A DNA stretch of 64,000 nt from Burkholderiales bacterium C2 (GTDB lineage: Bacteria; Pseudomonadota; Gammaproteobacteria; Burkholderiales; Burkholderiaceae_C): positions 1 through 64,000 of the forward strand of contig SCOI01000021.1 of assembly GCA_005503085.1 (NCBI GenBank), read 5' to 3'. Position 1 is the stretch's first letter, and each line of letters begins with the position of its first letter. The notes beneath the pieces were generated by a model. It did not search any database. It saw only the letters and a list, made by a program, of their open reading frames with translations, and had not been told where the DNA came from. Both the position numbers and the translations under genes were made by a program. Below are positions 8,216 to 15,935 of the stretch, one piece after another.

Positions 8216-8704
8216 ATGTTTTTTTCCACCCTCAAGCCTGTCCTCTACATCCAGATCTCGCCCGAGCGCATCACGCTGAAGAACCTGAAGACCGGCGAGC
8301 TGATCGCCGAGGTGCCCGAGATGGCGATCACCGCCGCACCGAAGCCGAAGATTCTGGCGGTCGGGCCGCAGGCGCGCCTGGCCTGCGCCGCGCAGGCGGC
8401 GCAGCTGCGCAACCCGTTTGCCCACCCACGCAGCCTGGTGTCCGATTTCACGCTCGCCGAGCAGCTGCTCCGCTACTACGTGCACCGCATCCGTGGCCAG
8501 GCTTGGCTGAGCATCGCGCCGCGCATCGTGCTCCATCCGCTGGGCCAGCCCGCCGGCGGCTTCACCCAGGTCGAACGCCGGGCGTTCCGGGAACTGGCCT
8601 TGGGCGCCGGGGCTGCCGAGGCCATTGTGTGGATGGGCCGCGTCCTCACCGACGAAGAAATCCTGACCCGGCGCTATCCGGCCGGCGAGGGTGAATGGGA
8701 ATGA
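8216..8704 (+). CDS. short MreB-like protein lacking nucleotide-binding motifs
   Basis: At 162 residues this is about half of MreB. The C-terminal part (FTQVERRAFRELALGAGAAEAIVWMGR) matches the MreB segment containing the family's AGA signature. However, the N-terminal phosphate-1 loop (normally DLGTANT) is replaced by YIQISPERITLKN, and the phosphate-2 and adenosine regions are absent. Proteins of this size are annotated as rod shape-determining in related genomes. It probably cannot bind ATP or polymerise alone and might instead act as a partner of true MreB. It is 8 bp from the acetyltransferase gene, possibly in the same transcript. Confidence 0.7.
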   Translation: MFFSTLKPVLYIQISPERITLKNLKTGELIAEVPEMAITAAPKPKILAVGPQARLACAAQAAQLRNPFAHPRSLVSDFTLAEQLLRYYVHRIRGQAWLSIAPRIVLHPLGQPAGGFTQVERRAFRELALGAGAAEAIVWMGRVLTDEEILTRRYPAGEGEWE

Positions 8705-10102
8705 TCAGTCGCCGCGCCGTCCCAAGCGCTCTACCAGCAACGCCAGCTGCCGGCGCGCGCCCTCGCCGACGCTGATCTGCGGATTGGAGTAGCCGTCGGT
8801 CTTGCCGGCCTCCTGCTCGCGGGCGTCGATGATGGGCCGTGCCGCCGCGTGCGCGGCCTCGAAGGACAGGGTGTGCAGGCGCAGCTGCTCGGCATACATG
8901 GCGCGGCCGAAAAAGGTCAGCTCCGAGCCCTTGCCGCAGCCGTAGGAGGTGTGTTCAGCGTCGGCCGCGCTCATCACCAGGCTGCCCTGCCCGGCCAGCG
9001 GCGCGATCCAGCTGCCCGAGTAGCAGGCCGAGACCGAGAGCACGCGCCAGCGGATGCCGGCCTCGTCCAGCCAGGTCTTGAGCATTTGGGGCGTCACCTC
9101 GTCCAGAGCCAGCGGATCGAGCGAGGCCGCCAGCTTGCCGTCCTGCGCGCCATGTGAGGTCAGGTGGATGAACAGGATGTCTTCGTCGCGATTCATCAGT
9201 GCGGCCATCTGCCGGATCGCGCGTTGCAGGTTCAGCGCCGTGGCCCAGGGGTGTTCGAGCGCCGTGCCGGCATGGTTGACCAGCTGCAGGCTGCGGCCCT
9301 GGGCGCCGAAGCGATCTTGCATCAGCCCATCGACCAGCGCACTCTCGTTGCGGAACACGTCTTCCGGCGCATAGGGGGCGAAGGTGATCGAGTACAGCTC
9401 CACCTCGCCGCTGCGGCCGGCCTGCAGCGCCTGCAGCCGGCGCTCCAGCAGGGCCGGCTGCAGCTCCAGCAGTTCCTGGGTCAGGCGCAGCCTTGCGGGT
9501 TGCCCATCCTCGGTGGCTTCGGCATACCAGTGCGCGGAGGGCTGAACCCAGACCGGCAGGGCCGCTGCCGCCGCGACCAGCAGGCCTGCCGGCCAGCGCC
9601 GCCACGCCGTCGTGTCGCTGCGCCACAGCAGCAGCCACTGGGCAGCGACCAGCCACAGCGTCGCGGCGCCCCACAGACCCCACCAGCCCCAGGGCCCCAG
9701 TTGCTGGTGCCAGTCCAGGCGCACGGCCGGCACCAGCACCAGGCTGGTGATGAGGGTGATGGGCAGGGCCAGGGCGATCAGCAGGCTGAACAGCGCGGCG
9801 CTGCTACCCTCCTCGCTGCGCGGCCTCAGCCACCAGCAGGCCCAGGCCAGCACCAGGGTGCCTATCCAGCCCTCCCACAGCGCGGGCCAGTAGAAACTGG
9901 CCGGGCCGGCGATATAGAGCCGCTCCGCCAGCAGCTGGACCGCGAGCAGGCTCAGCAGCAGTGCGGCGCAAAGCCCCGGTGTCGCCCGCAGCCCGCGCCA
10001 GTCCGGGCGCCGGAACAGCGCGCTGCGCAACCCCTGCCGCCACCACTGGCCCAGTGAGCCGGGCGCTGCCGCCGCAGTTTGCTGCTCATCTCCCTCGCTC
10101 AT
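8705..10102 (-). CDS. membrane-anchored C13 (legumain-family) peptidase
   Basis: This 465-residue protein begins with about five membrane helices (residues 40-190) and ends in a caspase-like C13 domain. The catalytic dyad is visible as His in TSHGAQDG near residue 316 and Cys in SVSACYSGSW near 359. These Cys proteases cleave after Asn/Asp in eukaryotic legumain; the bacterial substrates are unknown. ATG 10102 was chosen because AAAGGAG lies 7 nt upstream; a GTG directly before it is possible. It converges with the MreB-like gene with no gap. Confidence 0.85.
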   Translation of the reverse strand: MSEGDEQQTAAAAPGSLGQWWRQGLRSALFRRPDWRGLRATPGLCAALLLSLLAVQLLAERLYIAGPASFYWPALWEGWIGTLVLAWACWWLRPRSEEGSSAALFSLLIALALPITLITSLVLVPAVRLDWHQQLGPWGWWGLWGAATLWLVAAQWLLLWRSDTTAWRRWPAGLLVAAAAALPVWVQPSAHWYAEATEDGQPARLRLTQELLELQPALLERRLQALQAGRSGEVELYSITFAPYAPEDVFRNESALVDGLMQDRFGAQGRSLQLVNHAGTALEHPWATALNLQRAIRQMAALMNRDEDILFIHLTSHGAQDGKLAASLDPLALDEVTPQMLKTWLDEAGIRWRVLSVSACYSGSWIAPLAGQGSLVMSAADAEHTSYGCGKGSELTFFGRAMYAEQLRLHTLSFEAAHAAARPIIDAREQEAGKTDGYSNPQISVGEGARRQLALLVERLGRRGD

Positions 10103-10218
10103 CACAAGCTCCTTTGGGCGCGAACTGTAGCGGGATCAAGGGGGGCGGGCCCGGTCACAGGCTTTTCATCTGCGCGGCCTAGCATCGCGCGTTTCTCCGC
10201 TCACCCGACATTGCCACC

Positions 10219-11574
10219 ATGCGCACCATTCCGCTCCTGCTTGCCCTGCTCAGCGCGTTTGCGGCCCAGGCCCAGCAAGCCTTCCCCGCCACCCTGGCCG
10301 GCCACAGTGTGCTGCCGGCGCTGAGCTTCGTCAGCGCGCCCAAGAACGCGCCCGCCAGCCTGCGCACCTCGGGCAAGTACACCGCCCCCGATGGCCGTCG
10401 CGAGGACCGGATCGAGGTGATCGCCGGCAGTTCCTATCTGTCGGCCAAGGGCGTGCCCAAGCCCACCGGCATCAGCCTGCCCTTCCGCGGCCAGCCGGTG
10501 CAGGGCTTCTCGGGCATCAAGGCGATGGCGGATGGCAGCTACTGGGTGCTGTCCGACAACGGCTATGGCAGCAAGGCCAACTCGGCCGATGCGATGCTGA
10601 TGTTCCACCAGCTCAGGCTCGACTGGAAAAGCGGCGCCGTGCAGCGCCAGCAGACCGTGTTCCTGCACGACCCGGACAAGAAGCTGCCGTTCCTGATCGT
10701 CAACGAGGCCACGCCGCAGCGCTACCTGACCGGAGCCGACCTGGACATCGAGTCGATGCAGTTCATCGGCGAGCATGTCTGGTTCGGCGACGAGCTGGGC
10801 CCCTATCTGCTGAAGACCGACCGCAAGGGCCGGGTGCTGGCGGTGTATGAGACCCTGGTGGACGGCAAGCCGGTGCGCTCGCCCGACCATTTCGCCGTCA
10901 CCACGCCGGCCACGCCCGGCACCTTCACGACCCCAGTGCGGCGCTCGCGCGGCTACGAGGGAATGGCCGCGTCCAAGGACGGCCAGTTCCTCTACCCGCT
11001 GCTGGAAGGCCCGCTGTGGAACGAGGCCGCCAAGCAGTGGGAGCACAAGGACGGCCGCGAGTATCTGCGCGTGCTGGAGTTCAATGTCGCCAAGGGCGAA
11101 TGGACCGGCCGCTCATGGAAATACGCGCTGGAGGCCAATGGCAACAATATCGGCGACTTCAATATGATCGATGCCGACACCGGCCTGATCATCGAGCGCG
11201 ACAACGGCGAAGGCCTGGCCGACACCGCCTGCGAGGGCGTGCCCCGGCCCGATTGCCAGAATGTGCCGGCCCGCTTCAAGCGCGTCTACAAGATCAGCCT
11301 GAAGGACGCCGATGTCGATGGCTTCGTGCGCAAGATCGGCTATGTCGATCTGCTGGACATCCAGGACCCCAAGGGCCTGGCCCGGGTTGGCGGCAAGGAC
11401 GGCCGCTTCAGCTTCCCCTTTGTGACGATCGAGGATGTCGACGTGGTCGATGCCGAGCACATCGTGGTCGCCAACGACAACAACCTGCCCTACTCCTCGG
11501 GCCGCCGGCTCGGCCGCAACGATGACAACGAGTTCATCCTGCTGCATGTGCCGGGGCTGCTGTCGGCGCGCTGA
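10219..11574 (+). CDS. secreted esterase-like activity of phytase family protein
   Basis: A signal peptide (MRTIPLLLALLSAFAAQA) precedes about 430 residues of a beta-propeller-like domain of the PF13449 type. Visible signatures are GFSGIKAMADGSYWVLSDNGYG near residue 95, IESMQFIGEHVWFGDELGPYLL near 178 and the C-terminal VANDNNLPYSSGR near 422. Members are extracytoplasmic proteins with esterase or phytase-like activity reported for a few. It is 451 residues, single-domain, and resembles part of the larger protein at 15936-18029. It has its own promoter region between two divergent genes. Confidence 0.8.
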   Translation: MRTIPLLLALLSAFAAQAQQAFPATLAGHSVLPALSFVSAPKNAPASLRTSGKYTAPDGRREDRIEVIAGSSYLSAKGVPKPTGISLPFRGQPVQGFSGIKAMADGSYWVLSDNGYGSKANSADAMLMFHQLRLDWKSGAVQRQQTVFLHDPDKKLPFLIVNEATPQRYLTGADLDIESMQFIGEHVWFGDELGPYLLKTDRKGRVLAVYETLVDGKPVRSPDHFAVTTPATPGTFTTPVRRSRGYEGMAASKDGQFLYPLLEGPLWNEAAKQWEHKDGREYLRVLEFNVAKGEWTGRSWKYALEANGNNIGDFNMIDADTGLIIERDNGEGLADTACEGVPRPDCQNVPARFKRVYKISLKDADVDGFVRKIGYVDLLDIQDPKGLARVGGKDGRFSFPFVTIEDVDVVDAEHIVVANDNNLPYSSGRRLGRNDDNEFILLHVPGLLSAR

Positions 11575-11589
11575 GCGCCAGGCTAGGTC

Positions 11590-11847
11590 TTACTTGTAGA
11601 AGGCCTCGACCGTGCCCGTGAGCTTGATCAGCAACGGCTGGCCCTTGCGGTCCACCTTGCGGCCCACGGGCACCTTGATCCAGCCCTCGCTGATGCAGTA
11701 CTCGGACACGTCGAAGCGTTCCTTGCCGTTCAGGCGGATGCCGACGTCGCGCTCGAACACGGCGGCGTCGTGGAAGGGGCTGCGCGGGTCGATCGAGAGG
11801 CGGTCTGGCATGGCCGCGGGGGTGGAGGGTTGCTGGTCTTCGCTCAT
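11590..11847 (-). CDS. DUF3297 family protein
   Basis: This 85-residue protein carries the DUF3297 signature: PDRLSIDPRSPFHD near residue 14, GIRLNGKERFDVSEYC near 36 and IKVPVGRKVDRKGQPLLIKL near 57. The family is small, cytoplasmic and common in proteobacteria, without known function. It converges with the upstream esterase-like gene, leaving 15 bp between stops. Confidence 0.85.
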   Translation of the reverse strand: MSEDQQPSTPAAMPDRLSIDPRSPFHDAAVFERDVGIRLNGKERFDVSEYCISEGWIKVPVGRKVDRKGQPLLIKLTGTVEAFYK

Positions 11848-11982
11848 GGCTGGGTGGGTGTCAGGGGGTTCAAGAAGGCGCTATTTTCGCTGCTCGCCGC
11901 AGCGTCGATGTGTGGCAGCGCACAGACCCCTCCTCTGCCGGGGTGCAGACTGGTGCTTTGACACAGTCGTAAAGGTCTTCCC

Positions 11983-12150
11983 ATGTCCAATGCCATCGCC
12001 GCCCACAAGCATCGTGCCCGTCTGCATATCCTGCGCGACAAGGTCAAGCGGGCGCTGCGCGACCAGCTGCGCGGCATCCCCGGCGCGGACGAACGCGTGA
12101 TCGCGCATCAGGCGGCCCGCGCCGCCTACCGGGCCGCACATCCGGCTTGA
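11983..12150 (+). CDS. 55-residue basic helical protein, unknown
   Basis: The frame from ATG 11983 to TGA 12150 encodes 55 residues, strongly basic and predicted helical (HKHRARLHILRDKVKRALRDQ), with a weak AAAGG ribosome site 8 nt upstream. Third-position GC is high, as in the flanking genes, which supports coding. A TTTGACACAG stretch lies 20 nt upstream of the start. The product could be a nucleic-acid-binding micro-protein, but I recognise no family. The alternative is a non-coding intergenic region between two divergent transcription units. Confidence 0.5.
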   Translation: MSNAIAAHKHRARLHILRDKVKRALRDQLRGIPGADERVIAHQAARAAYRAAHPA

Positions 12151-12222
12151 TGTAGAACAAGCGCCGGGCCCGGCCCGCCACCCACAATGGCTGCATCCCA
12201 GTCCGAAGCGGAGATGCGCATC

Positions 12223-12696
12223 ATGGCCAAGCTGACGAGGTTGCTGACCCTGGCTCTGCCGCTGCTGGTGGCCGGCTGCGCCGTGGAGCTGCAGAACACC
12301 GAGATGGTGGCGCGTGAGCGGGCCCAGCTGGCCGGGCCTTCGGGCTCGGTCTACACCGGTTGGCGCATCTTCCAGGACAAGTGCGCCGCCTGCCACGGCA
12401 GCGCCGCCACCGGCGGCAAGGGCGCACCCGATCTGCTGCAGCGTGTGCGTGAGATCGGGCCGCATCGCTTCGTCAGCCTGGTACTGACGCGTTATGACTG
12501 GAACCTCCCGGCGCTGCCGGCCGCTGACGTGGCCCGCGAGGCCGCGCTGGAGGCCATCCTGCAGCGCCAGCAGGGCGCGCTGACGATGCCGGCCTGGCAG
12601 GGCGAGCCCAGCGTCAATGTGCATATCGCCGATCTCTATGCCTATCTGTCGGCCCGTGCCGCCGGCACGCAGGGGCCAGGGCGGCCGGCGCCGTAG
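12223..12696 (+). CDS. lipoprotein c-type cytochrome
   Basis: The 157-residue product starts with a lipoprotein signal (LALPLLVAGC, lipidated Cys near residue 16) and carries one haem c site, CAACHG, near residue 57, with PAW/M-type axial Met candidates near residue 122 (ALTMPAW). This is a monohaem class I cytochrome tethered to a membrane facing the periplasm. Start ATG 12223 has GGAG nine bases upstream; ATG 12214 is also possible. It lies 23 bp before the P-type ATPase gene; they may share a transcript, but no functional link is obvious. Confidence 0.8.
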   Translation: MAKLTRLLTLALPLLVAGCAVELQNTEMVARERAQLAGPSGSVYTGWRIFQDKCAACHGSAATGGKGAPDLLQRVREIGPHRFVSLVLTRYDWNLPALPAADVAREAALEAILQRQQGALTMPAWQGEPSVNVHIADLYAYLSARAAGTQGPGRPAP

Positions 12697-12719
12697 CGGC
12701 GCTGCGAGGAGGCCGCGCC

Positions 12720-15263
12720 ATGAGTGAAGCCCAAGCCGCCGGCGGCCTGGACGCCGCTACCGCTGCGCGCCGCCTGCGCGACGAGGGCCCCAACGAGCTG
12801 GGCGTCAGCCAGCGTCGCGGGCTGCGCGATATGGCCTGGGACGTGGTCACCGAGCCGATGTTCCTGCTACTGCTGGGCGCGGGCGCGATCTATCTGGCGA
12901 TGGGCGACGCGCAGGAGGCGCTGATCCTTCTGGGCTTCGTGATCATCATCATGGCTCTGACGGTGCTGCAGGAACGTCGCAGCGACCAGGCGCTGACGGC
13001 GCTGCGCGACCTGTCCAGCCCGCGCGCGCGGGTGCTGCGTGACGGTGTGGCGCTGCGTATCGCGGGCCGCGAGGTGGTGCGCGAGGATGTGCTGATGCTG
13101 GCCGAGGGTGACCGGGTGCCGGCCGATGGACAAGTGCTCGAAGCCCATGAGCTGGCCACCGATGAATCGATGCTCAGCGGCGAATCGGAGCCGGTGGCCA
13201 AGCGCTCAGACGGCGATGCGGTGTTCGCAGGCACTTTGGTGGTCGGCGGCCAGGGCCTGGTGCGGGTGACGGCCGTGGGCCGGCAGACCGAGCTGGGCCG
13301 CATCGGCCAGTCGCTGCAGCAGATCGGCCTGCAGGGTTCGCCGCTGCGCGACGAGATGAGCCGGCTGACGCGCCGCCTGCTCTGGATAGGCATGGCCCTG
13401 TGTCTGCTGCTGGTGGGCCTGCTGTGGGCGCTGCGTGGCGACGCGCTGCAGGCCCTGCTGGCCGGCATCACCTTGGCGATGGGGGTGTTGCCGCAGGAGC
13501 TGCCGGTCATCATGATCGTGTTCCTGGCGCTGGCGGCGCGCCGGCTGGCGGTGCAGCAGGTGCTGACGCGCCGCCTCAACGCCATCGAGACCCTGGGCCA
13601 GACCACGGTGCTGTGCGTGGACAAGACCGGCACCCTGACGCACAACCGCATGGCCGTGGCCACGCTGGTGGCCGGCGATGCCGAGCTGGACGTCACCGCG
13701 CTGCCGGACGGTGCGCTGCCCGAGCCCTTTCACGCGCTGCTGGAGTACGCGGTGCTGGCCAGCGAGATCGCGCCGCACGACCCGATGGAGCTGGCCTTCC
13801 ACCGGCTGGCCAGCCAGCAGCTTGGCCCTACCGAGCACTTCTTGCATCCGCAATGGACGCTGGCGCGCGAGTACGAGCTCTCGCCCGAGCTGCTGGCGAT
13901 GAGCCATTTGTGGCGCAGCGCGGCTCCGGCGGCCCCGCACGATGTGGTGGCCAGCAAGGGGGCGCCGGAGGCGATCATGGCGCTGTGCCGTCTGAGTGAG
14001 GCCCGGCGGGAGCAGCTGGCGGCCCAGGCGGCGCGCCTGGCCGATCGCGGCTTGCGGGTGCTGGCCGTGGCGCGCGGCCGGCATGCGCGCGACGCGGCGT
14101 GGCCGGCGCTGCAGCAGGACTTCGATTTCGAGTGGCTGGGCCTGGTCGGCCTGGCCGATCCCTTGCGGCCCGAGGTGCCAGCGGCGGTGGCGCAATGCCA
14201 GCGGGCCGGCATCCGCGTCGTGATGATCACCGGCGACCATCCGCGCACCGCCCGGGCCATTGCCGACCAGGCCGGCATCACCAGCGCCCGGGTGCTGAGC
14301 GGTGACGAGATGCAGGGCCTGGACGCCGCCGCGCTGGCAGCCACGCTGCGCGAGGTCAGCGTCTATGCGCGCGTCAAGCCGCAGCAGAAGCTGGCCCTGG
14401 TCGAAGCACTGAAAGCGCAGGGCGAGGTGGTGGCGATGACCGGCGACGGTGTCAACGACGCGCCGGCGCTGAAGGCCGCCCATATCGGCATCGCGATGGG
14501 CCAGCGCGGCACCGATGTGGCCCGCGAGGCCGCGTCCCTGGTGCTGCTGCAGGACGACTTTGCCTCCATCGTCGGCGCCATCGCCGACGGCCGCCGCACC
14601 TTCGCCAATCTGCGCCAGGCCATGGTCTACACGCTGGCCGTCCATGTGCCCATCGTCGGGCTTGCGCTGCTGCCGGCGCTGTTCGGGCTGCCCCTGCTGC
14701 TGGCGCCGCTGCACATCGCCTTCCTGGAGCTGGTGATCGCGCCGACCTGCTCGCTGGTGTTCGAGGCCGAGCCCGGCGCCGCTGATCTGATGACGCAGCC
14801 GCCGCGCCGCAGCGGCGCTGCCCTGCTCGCGCGCCGCCATGTGCTGCTGAGCCTGCTGCAGGGCGGCCTGGTGACGGCGCTGAGCGTGGGCCTCTACATC
14901 TGGGTGCTGAGCCTGGGCCTGGCGCAGGGCTCGGCCAACACGGCGGCCTTCATCGCGCTGGTGACGGCCAATGCCGCGCTGATACTGCCCAGCCGCTCGG
15001 CCCGCAGCGGCTGGCGCCACCTCAGGCAAGGCCTGACCCCGGCCGCCGCCTGGGTGCTGGGCGGCACCTTGCTGGCGCTGACCCTGATCACGACGCTGCC
15101 GCCGCTGAGTCGGGCCTTCGGCTTTGCGGCACTGCCTCCCGCCCTCTGGGGGGCCGCGGTGGCCGCCGGCCTGGCGATGATTGCGGCCTTCCAGATGGTC
15201 AAGCAGCGGCTGGGTCGTGGCGCGGCCGAGCCGCGCGTCAGCGGTCCGCTGCCTGCTCCTTGA
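12720..15263 (+). CDS. P-type cation-transporting ATPase
   Basis: This full-length 847-residue pump has an actuator TGES-equivalent LSGESEPV near 142, the phosphorylation motif DKTGTLT at about 301, MITGDHPRTA near 502, the hinge GDGVND at about 575 and roughly ten membrane helices. The M4 motif reads LPQELP where calcium pumps have PEGLP and the nearest relatives appear to have PEEFP, so ion specificity cannot be assigned; calcium, magnesium or manganese are candidates. The start MSEAQAAGG directly follows a GAGG ribosome site. The 3' end overlaps the convergent DUF2242 gene by 26 bp. Confidence 0.9.
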   Translation: MSEAQAAGGLDAATAARRLRDEGPNELGVSQRRGLRDMAWDVVTEPMFLLLLGAGAIYLAMGDAQEALILLGFVIIIMALTVLQERRSDQALTALRDLSSPRARVLRDGVALRIAGREVVREDVLMLAEGDRVPADGQVLEAHELATDESMLSGESEPVAKRSDGDAVFAGTLVVGGQGLVRVTAVGRQTELGRIGQSLQQIGLQGSPLRDEMSRLTRRLLWIGMALCLLLVGLLWALRGDALQALLAGITLAMGVLPQELPVIMIVFLALAARRLAVQQVLTRRLNAIETLGQTTVLCVDKTGTLTHNRMAVATLVAGDAELDVTALPDGALPEPFHALLEYAVLASEIAPHDPMELAFHRLASQQLGPTEHFLHPQWTLAREYELSPELLAMSHLWRSAAPAAPHDVVASKGAPEAIMALCRLSEARREQLAAQAARLADRGLRVLAVARGRHARDAAWPALQQDFDFEWLGLVGLADPLRPEVPAAVAQCQRAGIRVVMITGDHPRTARAIADQAGITSARVLSGDEMQGLDAAALAATLREVSVYARVKPQQKLALVEALKAQGEVVAMTGDGVNDAPALKAAHIGIAMGQRGTDVAREAASLVLLQDDFASIVGAIADGRRTFANLRQAMVYTLAVHVPIVGLALLPALFGLPLLLAPLHIAFLELVIAPTCSLVFEAEPGAADLMTQPPRRSGAALLARRHVLLSLLQGGLVTALSVGLYIWVLSLGLAQGSANTAAFIALVTANAALILPSRSARSGWRHLRQGLTPAAAWVLGGTLLALTLITTLPPLSRAFGFAALPPALWGAAVAAGLAMIAAFQMVKQRLGRGAAEPRVSGPLPAP

Positions 15264-15855
15264 CCAGGCGCTGCATCAGCGCGAAGAAGCGGTCATAGAA
15301 CTCGCCGGCGGGGATCGTCTCCGAGGCCACCTTGACCAGCGAGTCCTGGGTCGAGGACAGCGGCACCGAGATCGAGCCGATCGCGCTGACGCCGATGCTG
15401 GTGGAGTTGGGGCTTTTCTTCAGCGTGTAGCGGTCCTGCTGGGCCGAGACATAGGCGGTGGACAGCTGGGTGCCGGTCTTGCCGTCGGGCACGCAGACCA
15501 CCGTGAAGCCGATCTCCACATGCACCTCGCCCTCGGGCTGGAAGCGCTTGGCGCCGTTGATCAGGCCGGATTGCGCATTGCTGATCACATAGCCCTGGCT
15601 CAAGAGCGCACGGCGGGCGGCCTCGCAGGTGGTGTCGACATCGGCATCGAACAGGCGCGAGAAGGTCTCGTCGGACTGGAAGCGCTCCTTCTGGTAGACC
15701 TGGGCCGGCCGTGTCGACTTGCCGAGCCCCGTGCCCAGGCTGCCGCAGCCAGCCAGGCCGGCCAGGCAGACGAGTCCGAGAACGGTGTGGCGGGCGCTGC
15801 GGCGCAGCAAGCCGGCAGACGGTGAGGGCGGCTGTATCGGGATCACGGACTGCAT
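15238..15855 (-). CDS. DUF2242 lipoprotein
   Basis: This 205-residue lipoprotein has a signal ending LAGLAGC and then the DUF2242 region with QKERFQSDETFSRLFDA near residue 55 and CEAARRALLSQGYV near 77. The family is restricted mainly to betaproteobacteria and has no known function; the domain resembles NMB0488/BamC-like outer-membrane-facing lipoproteins. ATG 15855 was preferred; an in-frame ATG 21 bases upstream would lengthen the signal. It is convergent with, and overlaps, the P-type ATPase gene. Confidence 0.8.
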   Translation of the reverse strand: MQSVIPIQPPSPSAGLLRRSARHTVLGLVCLAGLAGCGSLGTGLGKSTRPAQVYQKERFQSDETFSRLFDADVDTTCEAARRALLSQGYVISNAQSGLINGAKRFQPEGEVHVEIGFTVVCVPDGKTGTQLSTAYVSAQQDRYTLKKSPNSTSIGVSAIGSISVPLSSTQDSLVKVASETIPAGEFYDRFFALMQRLVKEQAADR

Positions 15856-15935
15856 TATCCCGTGCCGCGCTGTCATGGCCCGGTCACCGCCGCTGGCTAT
15901 GGTGCGGGCCTTTGACCGCCCTAGCGAACCCCACC

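Noticed and set aside
11941-11970. TTTGACACAG upstream of the 55-residue gene as a fifth family-B promoter
   Set aside because: None of the CGTCGC sites, the TGGCRR box or the correct spacing is present.
13206-15029. A 607-codon frame antisense to the P-type ATPase
   Set aside because: Repetitive Gln/His/Arg/Gly composition typical of antisense reading of GC-rich genes.
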